64,000 nt of DNA from Tenacibaculum todarodis (lineage in GTDB: Bacteria > Bacteroidota > Bacteroidia > Flavobacteriales > Flavobacteriaceae). Position 1 is the stretch's first letter; every line of letters starts with the position of its first letter. This document shows, in pieces, positions 25,136 through 34,212 of this stretch. Both the position numbers and the translations under genes were made by a program. The stretch spans positions 543,501-607,500 of the forward strand of contig NZ_CP018155.1 in NCBI RefSeq assembly GCF_001889045.1, read 5' to 3'. Under the pieces are notes generated by a model, which was not told where the DNA came from, ran no database searches, and saw only the letters and a program-made list of their open reading frames with translations.

Positions 25136-27235
25136 ATGAAAAAATATATACTAATTGCAACAGTTGTATTATTTGCAAGTTGTGCTTCTAAAGAGTCAAA
25201 AAAAGAAGGAAATATGAATTTAGCTGAAAATCCTTTATTGGTTGGAAGTACTTTAGATTACGGAACACCAGATTTCACTAAAATTGAAAATGAGCATTTT
25301 ATGCCTGCAATTTTAGAAGGAATGCGTTTGCAAAATGAAGCTATTACTAAGATTGTTGACAGTAAAGAAGCTCCAACTTTTGAAAACACCATTTTGGCTT
25401 TAGAAGAAAGTAGTAGAACGTTAGACAATGTTACCGCAGTCTTTTTCGGATTAGCAGGTGCACATACAAATGATGTAATTAAAGCAAACCAAAAAGAATT
25501 AGCTCCAAAATTTTCTAATCACTCAGATAATATTGTTTTAAATACCAAGCTGTTTTCTAAAATTAAAACCGTCTATTCTAATTTAGAAACCTTAAAATTA
25601 GATGCTGAATCTAAACATTTAGTAAAAGAATACTATAAGAATTTTACGAAAGCAGGTGCAAATTTATCTGAAGATAAAAAAGAGCAGTTAAAAGGAATTA
25701 ATTCTGAAATTGCTAGTTTATCTAACGATTTTGGTAAGAAATTACTTGACGCAAGTAAAAAAGGCGGCGTTCTAGTTGCTGATAAAGAAAAATTAAAAGG
25801 TTTTTCAGATGAAAAGATAAAAGCGATTGAGAAAGACGGAAAGTATGAAATTCAGTTAATTAATACTACGCAACAACCTGATTTACAAACCTTAGAAAAT
25901 AGATTAGTACGTAAAGAATTGTTTGAAAAATCGATACACAGATCTGATGCTGGTGAGTATGATACAAGCGAATTGGTCCAGAAAATGGTTTCTTTAAGAG
26001 CTAAAAAAGCACAGATTTTAGGTTTTGATAATTATGCAAGTTGGAGTTTACAAGGAACTATGGCTTCTACACCAGATAAAGTTTTTGACATGTTTACAAA
26101 CTTAATTCCAGGTTCTTTAGAAAAAGCGGCATCTGAAGTAAAAGAAATTCAAGCTGAAATAAACAAAGAAGGTAAAGACTTTAAATTAGCGCCTTATGAT
26201 TGGAATCATTATGCTGAAAAAGTTAGAAAATCTAAATACGACTTAAATGAAGAGGAAGTAAAACCGTATTTCGAAGTAACAAATGTTCTTGAAAAAGGTG
26301 TTTTTTACGCAGCAACTAAATTATACGGAATCACTTTTAAAAAACGTACAGATATTCCAACGTATCATCCAGATGTTGTGGTGTACGAGTTGTTTGAAGA
26401 AGACGGAAGTAAATTAGGTTTATACTTTGGAGATTTCTTTGCAAGAGATAGTAAAAGAGGAGGAGCTTGGATGTCGGCTTTTGTAAAGCAATCTAAATTG
26501 CGCAATCAAAAACCAGTAATTTATAATGTATGTAATTCACCTAAACCAGCAGCAGGAGAACCTGCATTAATCAGTTTTGGTGAAGTAGAAACTATGTTTC
26601 ATGAATTTGGACACGCGTTACACGGTTTATTTGGGAATCAAAAATATGCATCAATTTCTGGTACAAGTACTGCGAGAGATTTTGTAGAATTTCCTTCTCA
26701 GTTTAACGAGAATTGGTCTACACATCCTGAAGTTTTAAATAATTATGCAATTCATTATAAAACAGGAGAAGTTATTCCTGCTTCATTATTGAAAAAAATA
26801 AAAGATGCAGGAACTTTTAATCAAGGATATTCTATGATTGAAAACTTATGTTCTTCTAGTTTAGACATGAAATGGCATACAATTTCTGCGGATGAAAAAA
26901 TTACAGACGTTGCTAAGTTTGAATTAGAAGCATTGGCAAAAATGAAGCTAAATGTAGATGAAGTTCCGCCAAGATATCGTTCTACATATTTCGCACATAT
27001 TTTTAGCGGAGGTTATGCTGCTGGTTATTATTCGTATTTATGGACGGAAATGTTAAGTCACGATGCGTACGATTGGTTTAAAGACAACGGATTGTTAACA
27101 CGTGAAAACGGACAAAAATTCCGTGAGCAAGTTTTATCTAAAGGAAACACAATGGATTATGCAGAAATGTATAAAACCTTTGCAGGTCGTAATCCTGAAG
27201 CTGCACCAATGTTAAAAGCGAGAGGTTTAAAATAG
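25136..27235 (+). CDS. M3-family zinc peptidase lipoprotein (peptidyl-dipeptidase Dcp-like)
   Basis: A 699-residue protein. The N-terminus has a lipoprotein signal with FASC (Cys17), so the enzyme probably works in the periplasm. The thimet-oligopeptidase fold covers residues ~40-695. The zinc site is HEFGHALHGLFG, with the third ligand Glu in FVEFPSQFNENW. The C-terminal FAHIFSGGYAAGYYSYLW is the Dcp substrate-binding loop. It cleaves C-terminal dipeptides from oligopeptides. It lies 21 bases after nadC and 3 bases before the next lipoprotein gene. Confidence 0.93.
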   Translation: MKKYILIATVVLFASCASKESKKEGNMNLAENPLLVGSTLDYGTPDFTKIENEHFMPAILEGMRLQNEAITKIVDSKEAPTFENTILALEESSRTLDNVTAVFFGLAGAHTNDVIKANQKELAPKFSNHSDNIVLNTKLFSKIKTVYSNLETLKLDAESKHLVKEYYKNFTKAGANLSEDKKEQLKGINSEIASLSNDFGKKLLDASKKGGVLVADKEKLKGFSDEKIKAIEKDGKYEIQLINTTQQPDLQTLENRLVRKELFEKSIHRSDAGEYDTSELVQKMVSLRAKKAQILGFDNYASWSLQGTMASTPDKVFDMFTNLIPGSLEKAASEVKEIQAEINKEGKDFKLAPYDWNHYAEKVRKSKYDLNEEEVKPYFEVTNVLEKGVFYAATKLYGITFKKRTDIPTYHPDVVVYELFEEDGSKLGLYFGDFFARDSKRGGAWMSAFVKQSKLRNQKPVIYNVCNSPKPAAGEPALISFGEVETMFHEFGHALHGLFGNQKYASISGTSTARDFVEFPSQFNENWSTHPEVLNNYAIHYKTGEVIPASLLKKIKDAGTFNQGYSMIENLCSSSLDMKWHTISADEKITDVAKFELEALAKMKLNVDEVPPRYRSTYFAHIFSGGYAAGYYSYLWTEMLSHDAYDWFKDNGLLTRENGQKFREQVLSKGNTMDYAEMYKTFAGRNPEAAPMLKARGLK

Positions 27236-27238
27236 TTT

Positions 27239-27772
27239 ATGAAATATCTTAAAGCTTTTTTATTAGTTCTGGTTATTTGTTGTTCTTGTAAAAAAGTAAT
27301 AACAAATGATATTAATATTCAAGCAGATAAAATTATTAAAGAGGAAAGAGTTACATATCAATTACATAAATATGAACTTGATAAATTAAAAATTCATTCT
27401 TTAAAAATAATTAAAACAGACACCACTTTAATTTATAATTACGTAAATTCTATTGATGGAAAATATAATATAGATTTTGAATTTTCTGAAAAAGAAAAAG
27501 AGTTGTTATTCTACAATGGAGAACGTTTTCACATTATAGATAGTAGTTTTGTATTTGTTGATAAAAGAATATCTGAGGATCCATTTTATTTTTTCTGGCA
27601 AGAAAATGGCAAATCTCATCAATCGAGACCAATCTTGTTTAATGAAAAGTATGGTCTTCTTGGAGTTTTTAATTCTTATGGGCCTGAGTTAATAATACTA
27701 AAACACAAGACTGAGGATTTTGATTTAATAACTAAAATAAAAAATGCAATGGGTGATTTTGCCCCTAAATAA
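27239..27772 (+). CDS. Lipoprotein, unknown function
   Basis: A 177-residue protein I do not recognise. It has a lipoprotein signal peptide (LLVLVICCSCKK). The mature region is rich in Lys, Ile and aromatic residues, with predicted alternating strands; there is no visible catalytic motif. It begins 3 bases after the M3 peptidase gene and ends 1 base before the pentapeptide-repeat gene, so it is part of that transcript. Confidence 0.75.
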   Translation: MKYLKAFLLVLVICCSCKKVITNDINIQADKIIKEERVTYQLHKYELDKLKIHSLKIIKTDTTLIYNYVNSIDGKYNIDFEFSEKEKELLFYNGERFHIIDSSFVFVDKRISEDPFYFFWQENGKSHQSRPILFNEKYGLLGVFNSYGPELIILKHKTEDFDLITKIKNAMGDFAPK

Positions 27773-27773
27773 A

Positions 27774-28346
27774 ATGACAGACAATTATTTCGACAGCGAA
27801 GAATACTCAAAAAATGATTTTACAACAACTAAAATCAAAAAAGGAGAATACGATAATTGTACGTTTTCAAATTGTAATTTTGAAGGTATTCATGCATCAA
27901 ATATTCAGTTTGTAGAATGTGAATTTATAGATTGTAATTTTAGCAATACTATTGTTAAAGACACTGCTTTTAAAGACGTGAACTTTATCAATTGTAAAAT
28001 GATTGGTGTAAAATTCAATGAGGTAGATCCGTTTTTACTGCAATTTAGTTTTAAAGATTGTCAGTTAAACTATTCAAGTTTTTATCAATTAAAAATGCCA
28101 AATACTAGGTTTATAGATTGTAATTTAGAAGAAGTAGATTTTACGGAAACTGATGTAATAAGTACAATTTTTGACAAATCAGATTTACAACTGGCCATTT
28201 TTAGTCGAACTAATTTAGAAAAATCAGATTTTAGAACAGCGTTTAATTTTAATATCAATCCAGAGAATAATAAGTTAAAAGGAGCAAAGTTTAGTAAAGA
28301 GAATCTTGTTGGACTTTTACTAAATTATAATATTGTTATAGAGTAA
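27774..28346 (+). CDS. Pentapeptide-repeat protein
   Basis: A 190-residue protein built from A(D/N)LxX-type five-residue repeats (CTFSN-CNFEG, CEFID-CNFSN, CNLEEVDFTETD) forming a right-handed quadrilateral beta-helix, with a non-repeat C-terminal tail. The layout resembles Qnr/MfpA-like gyrase-protecting proteins, but pentapeptide proteins are diverse and drug resistance cannot be inferred. I chose ATG 27774 over the frame's earlier ATG at 27744, because the earlier start overlaps the upstream gene and adds non-repeat sequence. TAATG overlap with the next gene at 28344-28348. Confidence 0.8.
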   Translation: MTDNYFDSEEYSKNDFTTTKIKKGEYDNCTFSNCNFEGIHASNIQFVECEFIDCNFSNTIVKDTAFKDVNFINCKMIGVKFNEVDPFLLQFSFKDCQLNYSSFYQLKMPNTRFIDCNLEEVDFTETDVISTIFDKSDLQLAIFSRTNLEKSDFRTAFNFNINPENNKLKGAKFSKENLVGLLLNYNIVIE

Positions 28347-29293
28347 TGACAAAAGAAATAGAAGACAAACTTGAGAAAATACCAATTGTAAACCTTTTGG
28401 TGAAATTTGGCAAGAAAATTAAAATTCCTGGATTAGAAGGCATGTCTTTGTATGATGTAATTGAAATGTACATTATTGGTATTGTAAAAGGTGCATTAAC
28501 AACACGTGCAGGCGGAATTGCATTCAGTTTTTTTATGGCAATTTTTCCGTTTATGCTGTTTGTTTTATCGTTAATTCCCTACATACCAATTGAAGGATTT
28601 CAAGACAATCTTTTTAGTTTAATTCAAGAAATGTTACCGCCAAAAACTTTTGAAGCTGTAGATGTAGTTATTAAAGATATTATAAACAATCAATATGGTG
28701 GATTGTTATCTTTTGGTTTTTTAGCTTCCATGTTTTTAATGACAAACGGCGTAAATGCCATTTTTGGAGGTTTTGAATATTCGTATCATGTAAAAGAATT
28801 TAGAAACGTTTTTAGAGCGTATTTTGTTTCTTTAGGCGTGTCTTTATTAATGGTTTTATTCTTAATTGTCACGGTGGTTTTAATTATATATTATCAAATT
28901 GCACTGACAAGAATTGATAAAATTGGTTGGTTAGATACAGTAGATTTAAACTTGTTTTATTGGGGAAGAGGTTTACTCTTTTTATTGATGATTTTTACCA
29001 TTGTATCATTACTATTTCGTTTTGGAACCACACAAGGAAAGGAAGTTAAGTTCTTTTCTGCCGGAGCAATCTTAACCACTGTTTTATCATTATTTACATT
29101 TTATGTATTCGGAATTTACGTTGTAAAATTTGCAACATACAATCAATTATACGGTTCTATTGGAACACTTTTAATACTAATGCTATTTGTGTGGCTAAAC
29201 GCAATAATTCTGTTATTAGGTTTCGAATTAAACGCTTCTTTGTATAGTTTAAGACGAAGAAATAAAACTTTTACAACTCCTAAAAAATTATAA
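28346..29293 (+). CDS. YihY/BrkB-family inner-membrane protein
   Basis: A 315-residue protein with about six membrane helices. The family signature GGIAFSFFMAIFPFMLF follows a cytoplasmic N-terminal region, then NGVNAIFGGFEYSYHVKEFRN and the C-terminal YNQLYGSIGTLLILMLFVWLNAIILLLGFELNA-like segment (YGSIGTLLILMLFVWL is diagnostic). These proteins were once called RNase BN, which is wrong; their role is unknown. Start overlaps the stop of the pentapeptide gene. The C-terminus is basic. Confidence 0.88.
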   Translation: MTKEIEDKLEKIPIVNLLVKFGKKIKIPGLEGMSLYDVIEMYIIGIVKGALTTRAGGIAFSFFMAIFPFMLFVLSLIPYIPIEGFQDNLFSLIQEMLPPKTFEAVDVVIKDIINNQYGGLLSFGFLASMFLMTNGVNAIFGGFEYSYHVKEFRNVFRAYFVSLGVSLLMVLFLIVTVVLIIYYQIALTRIDKIGWLDTVDLNLFYWGRGLLFLLMIFTIVSLLFRFGTTQGKEVKFFSAGAILTTVLSLFTFYVFGIYVVKFATYNQLYGSIGTLLILMLFVWLNAIILLLGFELNASLYSLRRRNKTFTTPKKL

Positions 29294-29315
29294 CTTTTTC
29301 ACGATATTTGCAGGC

Positions 29316-29400
29316 GCAATTTTTAATTGCAAATGTTAAATTTTAAGTTATTAGTTTTAAGTAATACTACTAAAGACTAATAACTAAAGACTAAAAACTA
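29316..29400. repeat. Short inverted and direct repeats upstream of hisS
   Basis: GCAATT-TTT-AATTGC (29316-29330) is a small hairpin. It is followed by AT-rich imperfect direct repeats of the word ACTAAAGACTAA between about 29368 and 29400. Such words recur between flavobacterial genes. No gene is present. Confidence 0.5.
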
Positions 29401-29404
29401 TTTA

Positions 29405-30763
29405 ATGAAACCAAGCATCCCAAAAGGAACAAGAGATTTTTCTCCAACAGAAGTAGCAAATCGTACGTATATAATGAATACGATTAAAACGGCTTTTGAA
29501 ACATTCGGATTTCAACCTATTGAAACTCCAAGTTTTGAAAATTCGTCTACACTTATGGGAAAATACGGTGAAGAAGGTGATCGTTTGATTTTTAAAATCT
29601 TGAATTCTGGAGACTTTCTTAAAAAAGCAGATGAAAAGCTTTTGGCTGAAAAAAATAGTTTAAAAGTTACTTCTCAAATCTCTGAAAAAGCATTGCGTTA
29701 CGATTTAACAGTGCCATTTGCACGTTACGTTGTACAACACCAAAACGACATTACGTTTCCTTTTAAAAGATATCAAGTTCAGCCTGTTTGGAGAGCAGAT
29801 AGACCACAAAAAGGGCGTTTTAGAGAGTTTTTTCAGTGTGATGCAGATGTTGTTGGTAGTAAATCTTTGGTACAAGAAGTTGAGTTTATTCAGTTGTATG
29901 ATACTGTTTTTACCAATCTTGGTTTAGCAGGAACAACTATAAAAATGAACAATCGTAAAATTTTATCTGGAATTGCAGAGGTTATTGGCGCTTCTGATAA
30001 ATTGATAGATTTTACTGTTGCCTTAGATAAATTAGACAAAATTGGTAAAGATGGCGTTGTTACCGAAATGCTTTCTAAAGGAATTACTTCGGAAGCTATC
30101 GAGAAAGTTCAGCCGTTATTCGATTTTAGCGGAAGTAATTTAGACAAATTAGCTTCGTTAGAAAATATGCTTTCAACTTCGGAAGAAGGTTTGCAAGGTG
30201 TAAACGATTTACGTTTTGTAATAAATACAATTGAAGTCTTAGGTTTACAAACTGCTGGGTTAGAAATTGATGTTACGTTAGCTCGTGGATTAAATTATTA
30301 TACAGGTGCAATTTTTGAAGTTGCTGCTCCAGAAGGTGTAAAAATGGGTTCTATTGGTGGCGGTGGAAGATATGACGATTTAACAGGAATCTTTGGATTA
30401 AAAGATGTTTCTGGAGTTGGAATTTCGTTTGGTTTGGATAGAATTTACCTTGTTTTAGAAGAACTAGGTTTGTTTAAATCGGTAGATTTACCAAAACCTA
30501 AAGTGTTGTTTTTAAATTTTAATGAAGCAGAAATTTTGTTAAAAATGAAAGCTATTAAAACTTTACGCGACAACAGTATAAAAAGTGAATTATATCCTGA
30601 TGTTGCTGGAAGTAATAAGCAACAAAAGAAACAATTTAAATATGCTACAACTAGAGAAATTGAATTTGTAGTTACTGAAATTGAAAACGATAAGTTTGTG
30701 GTTAAAAATAATGGCGAGCAGTTTTTACTTTCTGTTGAAGAGTTGATTGAAAAGACTAAATAA
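29405..30763 (+). CDS. hisS: Histidine--tRNA ligase
   Basis: A 452-residue class II synthetase. N-terminal [12 protein letters not shown], motif 1 region [11 protein letters not shown], the ATP/motif 2 segment [25 protein letters not shown], the histidine-specific [18 protein letters not shown] segment ([18 protein letters not shown]), motif 3 [11 protein letters not shown], and a C-terminal anticodon-binding domain (about 355-450). It charges tRNA-His in the cytoplasm. It is read alone, followed by repeat-rich intergenic sequence. Confidence 0.96.
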   Translation: MKPSIPKGTRDFSPTEVANRTYIMNTIKTAFETFGFQPIETPSFENSSTLMGKYGEEGDRLIFKILNSGDFLKKADEKLLAEKNSLKVTSQISEKALRYDLTVPFARYVVQHQNDITFPFKRYQVQPVWRADRPQKGRFREFFQCDADVVGSKSLVQEVEFIQLYDTVFTNLGLAGTTIKMNNRKILSGIAEVIGASDKLIDFTVALDKLDKIGKDGVVTEMLSKGITSEAIEKVQPLFDFSGSNLDKLASLENMLSTSEEGLQGVNDLRFVINTIEVLGLQTAGLEIDVTLARGLNYYTGAIFEVAAPEGVKMGSIGGGGRYDDLTGIFGLKDVSGVGISFGLDRIYLVLEELGLFKSVDLPKPKVLFLNFNEAEILLKMKAIKTLRDNSIKSELYPDVAGSNKQQKKQFKYATTREIEFVVTEIENDKFVVKNNGEQFLLSVEELIEKTK

Positions 30764-30772
30764 GTTGAGTTT

Positions 30773-30838
30773 GTCATTCTTTTGAAGGAAGGAATTCAGA
30801 AAAACGATAATTTAGATTCCTGCTTGCGCTGGAATGAC
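30773..30838. repeat. Degenerate GTCATTCCTG repeat after hisS
   Basis: GTCATTC (30773-30779) and GAATGAC (30832-30838) are inverted ends; GATTCCTGCTTGCGCTGGAATGAC at the right is a degenerate form of the unit at 18257-18321. Confidence 0.65.
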
Positions 30839-30845
30839 AGGAATT

Positions 30846-30946
30846 TTGCAAGTACGCCCGCGTTAGGGATTGAAGCATTTGTTTGAGCTCTTTATGTTTT
30901 TTATAAAAACAAAAAAGCGAGTGCGGAAAGCCCGCTCGAACGCCCT
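30846..30946. repeat. Structured intergenic repeat, copy 3 (diverged)
   Basis: It shares CAAGTACGC...CGTTAGGGATTGAA (30850-30874) with copy 2 and GCGGAAAGCCCG...CGCCC with copy 4. The central stem is TGTTTTT (30895-30901) / AAAAACA (30905-30911). The right outer arm reads GAACG in place of TAACG. Confidence 0.6.
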
Positions 30947-30954
30947 AAAAATAA

Positions 30955-30985
30955 TTAGAATTAAAACAATAAAGTTGTAACTTTG
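30955..30985 (+). promoter_or_regulatory. Probable folE promoter
   Basis: TTAG (30955-30958), 19 bases, TAACTTTG (30978-30985). The -7 box matches TAnnTTTG; the -33 word departs by one base. The expected start near 30992 lies just upstream of ATG 31006. The box sits inside AAGTTG-N8-CAACTT, an inverted word also seen in other intergenic repeats. Confidence 0.45.
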
Positions 30986-31005
30986 CAACTTAAATATAGT
31001 ACGAA

Positions 31006-31698
31006 ATGTTTGAAGTGAATAACAACAAAATGAATGACGAGAGAAGTAAGGAAATAGGAGAGAACCACGTTGGTACATCGGCAACAACGCCGTTACGTGC
31101 TGATGCTTTTGATATTTCTGACGAAGAAAAAATTGAAAGAATCCAAAAAAGTGTTAAAGATATTTTAACCACTTTAGGAATGGATTTAACAGATGATAGT
31201 TTACAAGGTACTCCAAAAAGAGTTGCAAAATCTTTTGTAAATGAAATTTTTATGGGTCTTGATCCTAAAAATATGCCAAAAGCATCTACGTTTGATAATA
31301 ATTACAACTACGGAGAAATGTTGGTTGAGAAGAATATAGTTGTATATTCTACTTGCGAGCATCACTTATTACCAATTATTGGTAGAGCGCATGTTGCTTA
31401 TATTTCTGACGGAAAAGTTATTGGTTTGTCTAAAATGAACCGAATTGTAGAATATTTTTCTAAAAGACCACAAGTGCAAGAGCGTTTAACAATGCAAGTT
31501 GTACAAGCAATGCAAGAGGCTTTAGGAGTAGAAGATGTTGCTTGTGTTATAGACGCAAAACATTTATGTGTTAATTCTCGTGGAATTAAAGACATTGAAA
31601 GCTCTACAGTTACGGCTGAATTTGGTGGGAAATTTAAAGAAAGAGAAACTAAAAGAGAGTTTTTAGACTATTTAAAGATGAATACGGACTTTGATTGA
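31006..31698 (+). CDS. folE: GTP cyclohydrolase I
   Basis: A 230-residue enzyme converting GTP to 7,8-dihydroneopterin triphosphate, the first step to tetrahydrofolate. The zinc ligands are Cys and His in STCEHHLLPIIGRAH and Cys in KHLCVNSRGI; LSKMNRIVEYFSKRPQVQERLT is the core helix. The first ~40 residues, rich in Asp, Glu and Asn, are not part of the catalytic domain. ATG 31030 is an alternative start 8 codons later. A terminator follows. Confidence 0.94.
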   Translation: MFEVNNNKMNDERSKEIGENHVGTSATTPLRADAFDISDEEKIERIQKSVKDILTTLGMDLTDDSLQGTPKRVAKSFVNEIFMGLDPKNMPKASTFDNNYNYGEMLVEKNIVVYSTCEHHLLPIIGRAHVAYISDGKVIGLSKMNRIVEYFSKRPQVQERLTMQVVQAMQEALGVEDVACVIDAKHLCVNSRGIKDIESSTVTAEFGGKFKERETKREFLDYLKMNTDFD

Positions 31699-31725
31699 TA
31701 TATTATTAATCTTTTTTGATATTAG

Positions 31726-31760
31726 AAAACGTTGTAAACACTAAGGGTACAACGTTTTTT
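31726..31760 (+). terminator. Intrinsic terminator after folE
   Basis: An 11-base stem, 31726-31736 (AAAACGTTGTA) with 31748-31758 (TACAACGTTTT), followed by T residues. Confidence 0.8.
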
Positions 31761-31811
31761 TATTGCTAAAAATCAGTTATTTAGATATTTATGAAAGAAA
31801 TTTAACATTTT

Positions 31812-31844
31812 TTTGCTTAATATGAGTTTTTGGCACTACATTTG
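31812..31844 (+). promoter_or_regulatory. Cold-shock gene promoter
   Basis: TTTG (31812-31815), a 21-base spacer and TACATTTG (31837-31844): a full match to the Bacteroidota promoter consensus. It leaves a ~50-base leader before ATG 31901, which could carry cold-responsive structure. Confidence 0.7.
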
Positions 31845-31900
31845 CAATTCAATAAAACGTTGCAAGTAATTAAACGAGCAACACATTAAATTATATTACA

Positions 31901-32092
31901 ATGAATAAAGGTACCGTAAAATTCTTCAACGAATCTAAAGGATTCGGATTTATTACAGAAGAAGGAAACAACAAAGAACATTTTGTACACGTGTCAGGAT
32001 TAATCGATGAAATTCGTGAGAACGATGAAGTTGAATTTGACTTACAAGATGGAAGAAAAGGATTAAACGCAGTAAACGTAAGAGTTATATAA
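31901..32092 (+). CDS. Cold-shock domain protein
   Basis: A 63-residue single cold-shock domain: GTVKFFNESKGFGFI holds RNP-1 (KGFGFI) and HFVHVSGL is RNP-2-like. It is slightly shorter than E. coli CspA, typical for Bacteroidota. It is a single-stranded nucleic acid binder and RNA chaperone. It has its own strong promoter and a terminator on each side, so it is monocistronic. Confidence 0.95.
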   Translation: MNKGTVKFFNESKGFGFITEEGNNKEHFVHVSGLIDEIRENDEVEFDLQDGRKGLNAVNVRVI

Positions 32093-32120
32093 TTATATAT
32101 TTTATTACCGTTAAATTTTT

Positions 32121-32154
32121 AAAAGCCTATCAATTTTTTGATAGGCTTTTTTTA
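32121..32154 (+). terminator. Intrinsic terminator after the cold-shock gene
   Basis: AAAAGCCTATCAA (32121-32133) pairs with TTGATAGGCTTTT (32138-32150); more T residues follow. Confidence 0.85.
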
Positions 32155-32179
32155 TTTTTGATATTTAAAATTTTAAATT

Positions 32180-32383
32180 ATGATTGACGGAAGAAAAAGA
32201 AGTAATGTTACTGTTGGCTTATTTGTGGAGGTTGTACAAAAGAACCACCAAAGAACAGGGGAACTTACTGAAGGAGTTGTTAGTAGGTTACTTACAAAAT
32301 CTCCAAATCATCCACATGGAATTAAAGTGCAGCTAGAATCTGGTATTGTTGGTAGAGTAAAAAATATTATTGAGGAAGATTAA
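32180..32383 (+). CDS. YwbE-family protein
   Basis: A 67-residue protein of the YwbE/DUF2196 family: DGRKRSNVTVGLFVEVVQK, RTGELTEGVVSRLLTKSPNHPHGIKVQLESG-like core (TGVV-type beta strands, GIKVQLESGIVGRV). It forms a small SH3-like beta-barrel; function unknown. It converges with a membrane-protein gene 3 bases away. Confidence 0.85.
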   Translation: MIDGRKRSNVTVGLFVEVVQKNHQRTGELTEGVVSRLLTKSPNHPHGIKVQLESGIVGRVKNIIEED

Positions 32384-32386
32384 ATT

Positions 32387-32596
32387 TTAAATCTTTGATT
32401 GCTTATATCTTTTATATCCAAAAGATAAAAAAGCAAAAGCAATTACTATTTTAATTAGTAAAAATATATATTTATTTTCGGTATACCAATTAAATAGTAT
32501 TCTGTAAGTTTCTTTGTCTTTAAAGAAAGAAGTAAAACCATCTACAAGGATAATTATACCAAAAATTAAATACAAATAAGGAATAATTTTTCTCAT
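32387..32596 (-). CDS. Small two-helix membrane protein, unknown function
   Basis: A 69-residue protein with two hydrophobic segments (about 3-19, IIPYLYLIFGIIILVDG, and 44-61, IFLLIKIVIAFAFLSFGY) joined by a charged loop. I do not recognise the family. Its ATG overlaps the stop of the lytic transglycosylase gene (minus-strand TAATG at 32594-32598), which strongly suggests coupled translation and a real gene. Confidence 0.72.
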   Translation of the reverse strand: MRKIIPYLYLIFGIIILVDGFTSFFKDKETYRILFNWYTENKYIFLLIKIVIAFAFLSFGYKRYKQSKI

Positions 32597-33504
32597 TATT
32601 GTGGAATTTTAATTTCATACAGTTTTCTACTCTTATTATTCAATTTTCCCTCTCTTAACCAAGGATTGTGTCTTTTTAACTCTTTGTAAGTAATTCCAAA
32701 TCCTTTTGCAAAAGAGGCAATGTTTGTAATTGCTGTATCTACTTTTACAGTATAGGTTTCTTCTGGTTGGTATAAATCTTCTTGATCAAACACAAAACCG
32801 TACTTTTCTGGATTGCTCATAACTTCTTTTAAAGCTAAAATTCTGTAAATATAACGTTCAGTTTCATCAGGTAAAAGGGCATCATAATAAGTGGTAACTT
32901 GTTGGTTTCTTAATCTTTCTGAAACTCTTCCCATTCCGCAGTTATAAGAAGCTGCTGCAAGTGTCCAAGAACCAAACTTTTCTTTTGCTCTTTTTAAGTA
33001 AATTGCTGCTGCTGCTGTAGATTTTTCTATGTTATAACGTTCATCAACATTTTTGTTAACTTCTAACTTAAATCTTTTTTCTCTTGCTGTACTTGGTAAA
33101 AAATGCCACAAACCAGAAGCTCTTGCATGAGATGGATTGTTTACCAACAATGCACTTTCTGCAACTGCTAAATATTTAAAATCGTCTGGTAAACCGTATT
33201 TTACTAATAAAGGTTCTAAGATTGGAAAAATTTTATTGGCTCTTTTTATAACTAATAATCCGTTAGATTGCCAGTAAGTATTTACCAATAATTCTCTGTC
33301 CATTTTTTCTCTAACATCTGCTCTTTCTGTAGGAACACGTTCTCCAGCTAACTCTAAATAAGCAGGGATTTTTACCGCTTTAATTTCGTATTTTTCGCTT
33401 ACATTTTTTAAAAACGGAATGTTGTCTTTTCCAATAACATTTAATAGTAAAAATGCCAAAGCACTTATTGTAATTATACTTAAAAAGCGGAATGATTTAT
33501 TCAT
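32596..33504 (-). CDS. Lytic transglycosylase (MltD-like, SLT domain)
   Basis: A 302-residue exported protein with an N-terminal membrane/signal segment (about 7-24). SLT family domain: LAVAESALLVNNPSHARASGLWHFLPSTAREKRF-like, with the catalytic Glu in AVAESALL, the ASGLWHFLPST motif and AAASYNCGMGRV. The C-terminus (~255-300) has YKELKRHNPWLREGKL, a LysM-like segment. It cleaves peptidoglycan to 1,6-anhydromuropeptides. A coupled small membrane protein gene follows. Confidence 0.9.
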   Translation of the reverse strand: MNKSFRFLSIITISALAFLLLNVIGKDNIPFLKNVSEKYEIKAVKIPAYLELAGERVPTERADVREKMDRELLVNTYWQSNGLLVIKRANKIFPILEPLLVKYGLPDDFKYLAVAESALLVNNPSHARASGLWHFLPSTAREKRFKLEVNKNVDERYNIEKSTAAAAIYLKRAKEKFGSWTLAAASYNCGMGRVSERLRNQQVTTYYDALLPDETERYIYRILALKEVMSNPEKYGFVFDQEDLYQPEETYTVKVDTAITNIASFAKGFGITYKELKRHNPWLREGKLNNKSRKLYEIKIPQ

Positions 33505-33552
33505 AACAAATAGGTTTTATTTTTTAAAATTTACGGAATTCAAATGTGAATA

Positions 33553-34212
33553 TTAAGCCAATTTTTCTTCAATTATTTTTGAAATTATTTTAGCTTTATT
33601 TAAGATCATTACATGAGTTCCTTTTTCAACTTTAATACAGTTTTTTATATGTTTTATAGGAAAAACGCCATCTTCTGTACCATGAATATGGATGATATCG
33701 TCAAATGATTTTTCTTGTTTCCAGTGTAATACGTTGTAAATTGCCCAAGTAATATATTTTGGATCTCTTACAGACATATAGGTTTTGTATAATTCTTTTC
33801 TTTTTTGAAGGTTACTTCCTAAAAAATATTTTTCATAGGCTTCAAAATTTTCTACCATAGTTGTAGGAAATAGTTTATAAGCCTTTGTAGCTTTTGCTAA
33901 TTGTAATCGTTTTGGAAGTTCTCCATTATTTTTAATGCTTGAAATAAGAAATACTTTTTTTGTATTAATAATTTTACTCATTTCTTGTACCATAACACCG
34001 CCAAAAGAAACACCAACTAAAACTGGGTTTTCATGTGTAATTTTTGCACACATTCTTTTAGCGTAATTACTAATGCTTTCTTCTTTTTCTGACGGAATTT
34101 CCCATTCTAAAAAATGAGTTTCAAAAAGTTCTTCAGGTAACTTTATATTGTTAAATATTTTAGTGTTAGCACCTAAACCTGGAACAAAATAAATATGAGT
34201 TTTAGAGTTCAT
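33553..34212 (-). CDS. Alpha/beta hydrolase
   Basis: A 219-residue hydrolase: oxyanion region YFVPGLGANT near residue 10, nucleophile elbow GVSFGGV (Ser in GxSxG), Asp candidate in HGTEDGVFP and a late His in KGTHVMI. No signal peptide, so it is cytoplasmic; substrate unknown. Its start overlaps the end of the upstream DUF6438 lipoprotein gene by 11 bases. Confidence 0.85.
   Translation of the reverse strand: MNSKTHIYFVPGLGANTKIFNNIKLPEELFETHFLEWEIPSEKEESISNYAKRMCAKITHENPVLVGVSFGGVMVQEMSKIINTKKVFLISSIKNNGELPKRLQLAKATKAYKLFPTTMVENFEAYEKYFLGSNLQKRKELYKTYMSVRDPKYITWAIYNVLHWKQEKSFDDIIHIHGTEDGVFPIKHIKNCIKVEKGTHVMILNKAKIISKIIEEKLA

Noticed and set aside
27774..28346. Quinolone-resistance (Qnr) gene
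   Set aside because: Pentapeptide repeats alone do not show gyrase protection; similarity to Qnr is only in the general fold.
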